From Bacteroidales bacterium (GTDB lineage: Bacteria > Bacteroidota > Bacteroidia > Bacteroidales > UBA7960), in contig SLPR01000355.1 of the NCBI GenBank assembly GCA_007131895.1, positions 1-6,194 of the forward strand: 6,194 bases of DNA, in the 5' to 3' direction. The notes below the pieces were generated by a model. That model worked only from the letters and a program-made list of their open reading frames with translations. It did no database searches and was not told the origin of the DNA. Shown in pieces: positions 1 through 5,436 of the stretch (positions are counted from its first letter, which is position 1; every line of letters starts with the position of its first letter). The position numbers and the translations under genes are program-made.

Positions 1-1
1 A

Positions 2-466
2 ATCATGGAAAAAATCGAAGAAGGTCCTCTTACCGGTTCTTATGCACGTGATATCGTTGTGAATGTTTATGACGGTAAAATGCACCCGGTTGACTCCAAC
101 GAAATTTCTTTCAAGCTTGCCGGTAGAAACGCTTTCCGCGAAGCATTTAAAAACGCTGGACCCAAAATTCTTGAACCGATTTATGACGTTGAAGTTATGG
201 TGCCCGAAGACAAAATGGGTGATGTAATGACCGACCTCCAGGGACGCCGCGCCATCATTATGGGTATGGACTCCGAAGGAAACTATCAGATCATCAAAGC
301 CAAAGTTCCGCTGGCAGAAATGAACAAGTTCTCTACTACTTTGAGCTCACTCACCAGTGGCCGCGGTATGTATGGTATGAAATATGCCGAATACCAGCAG
401 GTACCCTCTGATGTGCAGGACAAACTGCTCAAAGCATACGAAGCAGAGCAGGAAGAAGAGGATTAG
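2..466 (+). CDS. Elongation factor G family protein, C-terminal part (5' truncated by window edge), probably the EF-G2-type paralog
   Basis: This is the C-terminal ~154 residues of a ribosomal translocation GTPase. The reading frame is open from base 2, so the Met at 5-7 is internal and not a start. Seen: the end of domain IV (EGPLTGSYARDI, YDGKMHPVDSNEISF, then an alanine/phenylalanine-rich helix ending NAGPKILEPI, to about base 180), followed by domain V (VEVMVPEDKMGDVMTDLQGRR, then KVPLAEM and LSSLTSGRG, to about base 420), and a very acidic tail (EAEQEEED). Family knowledge: domain IV reaches the decoding centre during tRNA-mRNA translocation. The GTPase domain lies outside the window. 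The ARDI, NAFREAFKNAGP and LSSLTSGRG wording fits, from memory, the second Bacteroidota EF-G (EF-G2) better than the str-operon protein. No rpsJ or other ribosomal gene follows; a terminator does. The paralog call is moderate, the EF-G family call very firm. Confidence 0.95.
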   Translation: MMEKIEEGPLTGSYARDIVVNVYDGKMHPVDSNEISFKLAGRNAFREAFKNAGPKILEPIYDVEVMVPEDKMGDVMTDLQGRRAIIMGMDSEGNYQIIKAKVPLAEMNKFSTTLSSLTSGRGMYGMKYAEYQQVPSDVQDKLLKAYEAEQEEED

Positions 467-490
467 TCTTTCTGTATTCTCAAACAATAG

Positions 491-524
491 AAGCCTCGCT
501 GATGCTAAGTCAGCGAGGCTTTTT
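491..524 (+). terminator. Intrinsic terminator after the EF-G gene
   Basis: A perfect 12-bp inverted repeat (AAGCCTCGCTGA at 491-502, TCAGCGAGGCTT at 510-521) encloses a 7-nt loop and runs directly into a T tract (520-524, then GTATTT). It lies 25 nt after the EF-G stop codon. The leading AA can pair with the first Ts, so the hairpin also has some bidirectional character. It isolates the EF-G gene from ileS. Confidence 0.93.
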
Positions 525-576
525 GTATTTGCAGCATTAGTGGTGGGGTGATCAACAAATGTTTGTGAGCAGAAAA

Positions 577-609
577 AGTCAGGGTATGACTACAGTTCAT
601 GCCCTGACT
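577..609. repeat. Imperfect 13-bp inverted repeat; possible minus-strand terminator
   Basis: AGTCAGGGTATGA (577-589) pairs with TCATGCCCTGACT (597-609) across a 7-nt loop. The only discrepancy is a T opposite G at 585/601, which is a U-G wobble in RNA. On the + strand no T tract follows (AAAGTTG). On the - strand the stem runs into a run of Ts (complement of the A run at 573-577), so the hairpin is shaped like an intrinsic terminator for leftward transcription. No convincing minus-strand gene ends here. It may be the edge of a decayed element together with the repeats to its right. Confidence 0.6.
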
Positions 610-619
610 AAAGTTGTAT

Positions 620-641
620 GGTGCTCGTCCGGTGCTCGTCC
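620..641. repeat. Perfect tandem duplication of an 11-bp unit
   Basis: GGTGCTCGTCC occurs at 620-630 and again, unbroken, at 631-641. The next bases (GGTG, 642-645) begin a third unit that then diverges. Each copy, read with the following GG, contains CTCGTCCGG (624-632 and 635-643), the exact reverse complement of CCGGACGAG at 694-702. The duplication therefore gives the downstream arm two alternative pairing partners. Confidence 0.85.
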
Positions 642-723
642 GGTGGCGACTTCCAGCTCGCCTCCCCACTAAAGAGTGGTGCATTTCATTAGCCCGGACG
701 AGAACCTGGAGTCCCGACCGGGC
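635..723. repeat. GC-rich pair of inverted imperfect repeats, REP/REPIN-like palindromic element (candidate)
   Basis: CCGGTGGCGACTTCCAG (640-656) and CTGGAGTCCCGACCGG (706-721) are inverted copies of one motif: the reverse complement of the second matches the first at 14 of 17 aligned positions, with one gap. In addition CTCGTCCGG (635-643) is the exact complement of CCGGACGAG (694-702). Local hairpins also exist: GGCGA/TCGCC (645-649/658-662), CCACT/AGTGG (666-670/675-679) and GCCCGG/CCGGGC (692-697/718-723). The block is visibly GC-richer than its A/T-rich surroundings. Two inverted copies of a short palindromic unit in an intergenic space is how REP/REPIN elements, moved by RAYT transposases, look. 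That identity is inferred; no transposase is present here. Confidence 0.5.
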
Positions 724-921
724 ATAAATTTGTAATTCCACCTGAAACAGAAATCCTAATGAGACACCTGACCCAAGACATTGAAAACCCAGGTTCGATA
801 CTTTAATCTTTTGCCCCCCTCATATGCTTTTTTTTTATAATTTTGCGCCTTTGATTGTAGAACCTGCCTGAAATGATTTTCAAGGGTTTAAATAGTAATT
901 AGCAAAACAGAATTTCATCAA
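724..921. other. A/T-rich leader region upstream of ileS
   Basis: About 200 bases without a supportable gene. Short homopolymers stand out: six Cs at 814-819 and nine Ts at 828-836. A candidate promoter lies at 810-845, leaving a leader of roughly 70 nt before ileS. I could not construct a T-box: the T-box sequence and an antiterminator/terminator pair are not visible, so there is no evidence here for tRNA-sensing control of ileS. Confidence 0.5.
810..845 (+). promoter_or_regulatory. Candidate Bacteroidota-type promoter for the ileS operon
   Basis: TAATTTTG at 838-845 fits the Bacteroidota -7 consensus TAnnTTTG exactly. A TTTG at 810-813 could serve as the -33 element, but the 24-nt gap between the two is somewhat longer than usual. 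The position, about 76 nt before the ileS start and downstream of the repeat block, is sensible. In an A/T-rich region a chance match is possible. Confidence 0.42.
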
Positions 922-3900
922 ATGGAAAGAAAGTATCCTGAATATAAAAGACTCAACTTATCGCAGATTGGTAAAGATGTGCTACAAGACTGGGAGGCCG
1001 GAAAGGTTTTTGAAAAAACCCTCGAAATACGCCAGGGACACAAACCATGGGTTTTCTATGAAGGCCCTCCTTCAGCCAACGGTCTGCCGGGTATTCACCA
1101 TGTAATGGCCCGTGCCATCAAGGATATTTTCTGCAGATACCGCACCCAGAAAGGATACCTGGTAAACAGGAAAGCCGGATGGGATACCCACGGATTGCCC
1201 GTTGAAATAGGTGTTGAAAAACTCCTGGGCATCACCAAAGAGGACATCGGAACAAAAATTTCTATTGCAGAATACAACCAGGCTTGTCGCAAGGATGTAA
1301 TGAAATTCAAGGATACATGGGACGATCTTACCCGTATAATGGGATACTGGGTTGATCTCAGCGATCCCTACATCACATTCGATAACAAATACATTGAAAC
1401 GGTATGGTATCTTTTAAGCAAGTTGCATGAAAAAGGGCTGCTATACAAAGGATATTCAATACAACCCTATTCACCTGCAGCCGGAACCGGCCTTAGCACA
1501 CACGAACTTAATCAGCCGGGTTGCTACCGCATGGTAAAGGACAATTCTGTAACCGCACAGTTTAAAGTTGTCCGCAACGAGGTTTCTCAGTTTTTGTTTG
1601 CTGACGGCGAAGAAGATGTCCATTTTCTGGCATGGACCACTACCCCCTGGACGCTACCCAGCAATACCGGTCTGGCCGTGGGTAAAAACATTGATTATGT
1701 AAAAATAAGCACCTTCAATCCCTATACTTCTAAGCCTGTTGCTGTTGTTATTGCCAAAGAATTGATGCATAAATTTTTTGACCCCGGCAATGCGGGGTTG
1801 GTAATGGAAGATTATAACGAAGGGGATAAAAAAATCCCTTATCAGGTCGTGAAAGAATACAAAGGAAAACAATTGGAGAGTATTCGCTATGAACAACTTC
1901 TTCCTTCCATACTTCCCGAAGAAGGGGACCCATTCAGGGTAGTCCTGGGTGACTTTGTAACGACCGAAGACGGAACCGGTATCGTGCATATCGCACCCAG
2001 CTTTGGTGCAGATGACTTTAAAGTAGGCAAACAATACAACCTGGGTGCCCTTACCATGGTAAACAAACAAGGGAAGTTTATTGATGAAATGCCCGACTTT
2101 GGCGGAAGGTATGTTAAGAACGAATATGATCCGGAAGCTGACCTCAAAAACGATCGCCCCGTTGATGTAGACATTATCATCAAGCTGAAAACAGAAAACA
2201 AAGCGTTCAAAGCTGAGAAATACGAACACTCTTATCCCCATTGCTGGAGAACAGATAAACCCATTCTCTATTATCCGCTTGATTCATGGTTTGTTAAAAC
2301 CACAGCCCTGAAAGACAGGATGATTGAGCTCAACAAAACCATACAGTGGAAACCTGAATCCACCGGTACCGGTCGTTTTGGAAACTGGCTCGAAAACCTG
2401 CAGGACTGGAATCTCAGTCGCTCGCGGTATTGGGGCGTACCCCTGCCGGTATGGGCTTCCGAAGACAGAGAAGAAATTATCTGCATTGGTTCCCTTGAGC
2501 AGCTCAGAGAAGAGTGCGAGAAGTCCGTCAAGGCCGGTTTCATGAAAACCAATCCGCTGGCAGACTTTAAACCCGGTGATATGTCATCAGACAACTACGC
2601 TGTTTTTGATATGCACAGGCCCCGTGTGGATGAAATAATTCTTGTATCGCCATCAGGCCGTAAAATGCTTCGCGAAACAGACCTTATCGATGTATGGTTT
2701 GACTCCGGCTCAATGCCCTATGCTCAGTACCACTATCCTTTTGAAAATAAGGAGCAGTTTGAACAAAATTTCCCGGCAGATTTTATCGCCGAGGGGGTTG
2801 ACCAGACACGCGGCTGGTTCTTTACCCTGCATGCCATAGCGACCATGCTTTTCGATTCGGTGTCATTCAAAACAGTGGTATCCAATGGTCTTGTTCTTGA
2901 CAAGAAAGGCAATAAAATGTCAAAACGCCTGGGTAATGCAGCAGATCCCTTTGAAACCATTGAAAAATACGGGCCCGATGCAACCCGCTGGTATATGATT
3001 ACCAATGCACAGCCCTGGGACAACCTTAAGTTTGATCTGGAAGGGATTGCAGAAGTACAGCGGAAGTTTTTCGGCACTTTGCACAACACCTATGCTTTCT
3101 TTGCTTTGTATGCCAATATTGATGGCTTTACTTACCAGGAAGCTGAAATACCTCTTGAGAAACGTCCCGAAATTGACGGCTGGATCCTCTCAGAGCTTAA
3201 CACCCTCATCAAAAAAACAGATGAGTGTTATAATGATTTTGAGCCAACCCGTGCCGGAAGACTCATCCAGGAATTTGTAGATGAACACCTGAGTAACTGG
3301 TATGTGCGCTTGTGTCGTCGCAGATTCTGGAAAGGGGATTACACGGAAGATAAAATTTCTGCTTATCAGACTCTTTACCGTTGTCTTGAGGTGGTAAGTC
3401 AGTTGTCTGCACCCATAGCACCCTTTTTCAGTGATCGGTTGTTTACCGACCTGAATAAAGTCAGCCAGCGATCAGAGCATGGTTCTGTTCACCTTACAGA
3501 TTTCCCTTCTTATGACTCAAAATTTATTGACAGAGATCTGGAGGAAAGGATGCAACTTGCCCAGAAAATTTCATCCCTTGTGCTGGGACTTCGTAAAAAG
3601 GTAAACATAAGGGTTCGTCAGCCCCTGCAAAAGATAATGGTTCCCGTTCTCGACAAAAAGTTTCGTGCCCAGCTCGAAGGTGTTGAAAATCTGATCCTTT
3701 CAGAGGTGAATGTAAAAGAACTGGAGTATCTCACTGAAACAGCAGGTGTATTGGTGAAAAAGATAAAGCCCAACTTTAAAACCCTTGGACCCAAATATGG
3801 CAAACTAATGAAACAGATAGCTGCCATAGTAAACGGTTTTACCCAGGAGGATATAGCAATAATTGAAGATGAAGGCAGTTATACTATTGAGGTGGCAGGA

Positions 3901-4290
3901 GAGTCTGTTGTGCTGGGTGCCGAAGATGTGGAAATCACATCAGAAGATATACCGGGCTGGCTGGTTGCGGCCGATGGCAAGGTTACTGTTGCGCTTGATA
4001 TTACCATAAGCTCCGGGTTGAGGCAAGAAGGAATTGCTCGTGAGCTTATCAACAGGATCCAAAACCTGAGAAAAGAAAATGATCTTGAGGTTACTGATAA
4101 AATTGAACTCTGGGTGCAAAAACATGATCAAATATCTGATGCAATAGTCAACAATAATGACTATATTTGCTCTGAAACGTTGGCTGTAAAACTGCATTAT
4201 GCTGATGTTTTGGAGGAGGAAACGAAAACCCAGGTTGACATCGAAGACGAAGTAAAAACCTTTGTTTACATCCGAAAGGCAAGCAATTAA
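922..4290 (+). CDS. ileS: Isoleucyl-tRNA synthetase, type 2 (eukaryote-like), with altered HIGH motif
   Basis: A cytoplasmic class I synthetase that activates isoleucine with ATP, charges tRNA-Ile and hydrolyses mis-charged valine. It has 1122 residues against 938 in E. coli, as expected for the long type 2 form. Seen in order: Rossmann core with GIHH at 57-60 in place of HIGH; AGWDTHGLPVE (85-95); CP1 editing domain with WTTTPWTLPSN (238-248) and GTGIVHIAPSFGADDF (351-366), the conserved editing aspartate being D365; DWNLSRSRYWGVPLPVW (495-511); DVWFDSG (590-596); KMSKR at 665-669; anticodon-binding helices from about 745; and a type 2 C-terminal region (GLRQEGIARELINR, 1032-1045) instead of the four-cysteine zinc module of type 1. 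The start is the first in-frame Met after a TGA at 874-876, with no Shine-Dalgarno sequence. It is the first gene of the ileS-dksA-lspA cluster. The protein looks intact. Type 2 enzymes are known to be insensitive to mupirocin. Confidence 0.98.
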   Translation: MERKYPEYKRLNLSQIGKDVLQDWEAGKVFEKTLEIRQGHKPWVFYEGPPSANGLPGIHHVMARAIKDIFCRYRTQKGYLVNRKAGWDTHGLPVEIGVEKLLGITKEDIGTKISIAEYNQACRKDVMKFKDTWDDLTRIMGYWVDLSDPYITFDNKYIETVWYLLSKLHEKGLLYKGYSIQPYSPAAGTGLSTHELNQPGCYRMVKDNSVTAQFKVVRNEVSQFLFADGEEDVHFLAWTTTPWTLPSNTGLAVGKNIDYVKISTFNPYTSKPVAVVIAKELMHKFFDPGNAGLVMEDYNEGDKKIPYQVVKEYKGKQLESIRYEQLLPSILPEEGDPFRVVLGDFVTTEDGTGIVHIAPSFGADDFKVGKQYNLGALTMVNKQGKFIDEMPDFGGRYVKNEYDPEADLKNDRPVDVDIIIKLKTENKAFKAEKYEHSYPHCWRTDKPILYYPLDSWFVKTTALKDRMIELNKTIQWKPESTGTGRFGNWLENLQDWNLSRSRYWGVPLPVWASEDREEIICIGSLEQLREECEKSVKAGFMKTNPLADFKPGDMSSDNYAVFDMHRPRVDEIILVSPSGRKMLRETDLIDVWFDSGSMPYAQYHYPFENKEQFEQNFPADFIAEGVDQTRGWFFTLHAIATMLFDSVSFKTVVSNGLVLDKKGNKMSKRLGNAADPFETIEKYGPDATRWYMITNAQPWDNLKFDLEGIAEVQRKFFGTLHNTYAFFALYANIDGFTYQEAEIPLEKRPEIDGWILSELNTLIKKTDECYNDFEPTRAGRLIQEFVDEHLSNWYVRLCRRRFWKGDYTEDKISAYQTLYRCLEVVSQLSAPIAPFFSDRLFTDLNKVSQRSEHGSVHLTDFPSYDSKFIDRDLEERMQLAQKISSLVLGLRKKVNIRVRQPLQKIMVPVLDKKFRAQLEGVENLILSEVNVKELEYLTETAGVLVKKIKPNFKTLGPKYGKLMKQIAAIVNGFTQEDIAIIEDEGSYTIEVAGESVVLGAEDVEITSEDIPGWLVAADGKVTVALDITISSGLRQEGIARELINRIQNLRKENDLEVTDKIELWVQKHDQISDAIVNNNDYICSETLAVKLHYADVLEEETKTQVDIEDEVKTFVYIRKASN

Positions 4291-4309
4291 ACGATAAAAC
4301 ACAATTGAT

Positions 4310-4705
4310 ATGGAAACCAAAAAAGAAAAAACGAGATATTCAGATGAGGAACTGCAGGAGTTCAAAGGGATCATCATGAAAAAGCTTGAAGAAGCCAGGT
4401 CAGGTCTGAAAATTCTTACAGAGGCATACACTACTCAGAATGCCAATGACACCAACGATACGTCTCCTTCCTTCAAAATACTTGAGGAGGGTTCCCAGGT
4501 GTTGTCAAAAGAGGAAAACAGTCAGCTTGCTGCACGCCAGCAAAAGTTTATTCGTGATTTGGAGAATGCCCTGATTCGCATTGAAAACAAGTCTTACGGT
4601 ATCTGCAGAGCTACAGGAAAACTTATTTCCAAAGAACGGCTCAGAAGTGTACCCCATGCAACCCTTAGCATTGAAGCTAAGCTAAATCAGAATTCGAAAA
4701 AGTAG
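4310..4705 (+). CDS. DksA/TraR-family regulator with degenerate zinc finger
   Basis: A 131-residue protein of the DksA/TraR family, whose members bind RNA polymerase through the secondary channel. Seen: an N-terminal helical coiled-coil half (about 10-42); a tip loop with D47-x-x-D50-x-S52, close to the functional DxxDxA tip of E. coli DksA; the returning helix (about 66-94); and the finger region YGICRATGKLISKERLRSVPHATLSIEAK (in two parts around residue 105). Only C99 of the four zinc cysteines remains; the other positions read T102, S120 and A123. From memory this degenerate finger is common in Bacteroidota homologs, so it is a lineage trait and not damage. The gene lies 19 nt after ileS, and its TAG stop directly abuts the lspA ATG, which suggests co-transcription and coupled translation. 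The role in ppGpp-type control is inferred from the family; it was not named dksA because its equivalence to that gene is unproven. Confidence 0.9.
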   Translation: METKKEKTRYSDEELQEFKGIIMKKLEEARSGLKILTEAYTTQNANDTNDTSPSFKILEEGSQVLSKEENSQLAARQQKFIRDLENALIRIENKSYGICRATGKLISKERLRSVPHATLSIEAKLNQNSKK

Positions 4706-5356
4706 ATGGCTGTTTTAAGGCTTAAAAAAGAACACATTCCCTGGATTGTTGTGTTTCTGGTTCTGCTAATTGACCAAACATCCAAAATCATTGTAAAAAC
4801 ATCAATGACACTTGGGCAGGGAATACCCGTTTTTGGCGATTGGTTTTACATATACTTCATAGAAAATGAAGGTATGGCTTTTGGGATGCAGTTTTACGGA
4901 GATTACGGAAAGCTTATCCTGAGTATTTTCCGAATTGTGGCGGTGGGTTTTATAGGTTGGTACATTGCTAAACTTATCAAACAAAATGCCCATACATGGC
5001 TTATTATCTGTATTTCAATGATCATGGCCGGAGCCCTGGGCAATATCTTAGACAGTGCCTTTTATGGGATTCTCTTTTCGGAGAGTTCTTTTGTGCAAAC
5101 GGCCGAGTTTTTACCCGAAGAAGGGGGGTATGCTCCCTTTCTGTATGGCAGGGTGGTAGATATGCTTTATTTTCCTGTTCTCAAAGGCTCATTTCCTCAA
5201 TGGTTTCCATTTTGGTCAGGTCAGGAGTTTATTTTCTTCAGACCTGTCTTTAATGTTGCCGACGCTTCCATTACCCTTGGAGTAATTACCTTGCTGGTCT
5301 TTCAAAAAAAGTTTTTTGCCCACGAAAACAGAACTGAAGAAAAAGAGGAAATTTAA
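4706..5356 (+). CDS. lspA: Lipoprotein signal peptidase (signal peptidase II)
   Basis: An inner-membrane aspartyl protease that removes the signal peptide of diacylglyceryl-modified prolipoproteins. Seen: a first membrane helix (about 12-31) with LLIDQTSKIIVK (20-31); ENEGMAFG (53-60), a variant of the usual NxGAAFG box; membrane helices about 68-92 and 97-117; GALGNILD (109-116); VVDMLYFP (150-157) with catalytic D152; FNVADASITLGV (182-193) with catalytic D186; and a last helix to about 201, then a charged tail. At 216 residues it is about 50 longer than the E. coli enzyme (164). The extra length lies between D116 and D152 and between 157 and 180, in loops expected to face the periplasm; this is usual in Bacteroidota. 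The canonical arginine after GNxxD is a serine (S117). The start directly follows the previous stop codon without a spacer, so translation probably depends on re-initiation. Confidence 0.96.
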   Translation: MAVLRLKKEHIPWIVVFLVLLIDQTSKIIVKTSMTLGQGIPVFGDWFYIYFIENEGMAFGMQFYGDYGKLILSIFRIVAVGFIGWYIAKLIKQNAHTWLIICISMIMAGALGNILDSAFYGILFSESSFVQTAEFLPEEGGYAPFLYGRVVDMLYFPVLKGSFPQWFPFWSGQEFIFFRPVFNVADASITLGVITLLVFQKKFFAHENRTEEKEEI

Positions 5357-5436
5357 CTTTTTTTCAACCTTCAGAATGTTTTTGGGTGTTCCGGCATTCG
5401 ATAAAAGTAAAAGTAATACAGTCCATACAATCAGTT

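Noticed and set aside
505..741. Minus-strand open frame of 78 codons in the intergenic region
   Set aside because: It overlaps the EF-G terminator, the 577-609 hairpin and the REP-like repeats; its translation shows no family signature and its composition follows the repeats. Open by chance.
788..806. GGTTCGATAC, resembling a tRNA T-loop
   Set aside because: The flanking bases do not form a T stem (CCAGG against CTTTA) and no acceptor, D or anticodon arms can be placed around it.
724..921. Possible T-box or attenuator leader controlling ileS
   Set aside because: No T-box consensus, specifier hairpin or terminator/antiterminator pair is visible, and T-boxes are not a usual control of synthetase genes in Bacteroidota.
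1654..2241. Minus-strand open frame of 195 codons inside ileS
   Set aside because: It lies wholly antisense to the CP1 editing domain of a clearly coding gene, with low-complexity Phe/Ile/Val-rich translation typical of a shadow frame. No supporting signals.
3940..4431. Minus-strand open frame of 163 codons across the ileS/dksA-like junction
   Set aside because: Antisense to two well-supported genes and bearing no recognisable motif.
5357..5436. Possible terminator or promoter between lspA and the radical SAM gene
   Set aside because: There are T runs (5358-5364 and 5379-5383) but no preceding stable hairpin, and no convincing TAnnTTTG element at a suitable distance from the start.
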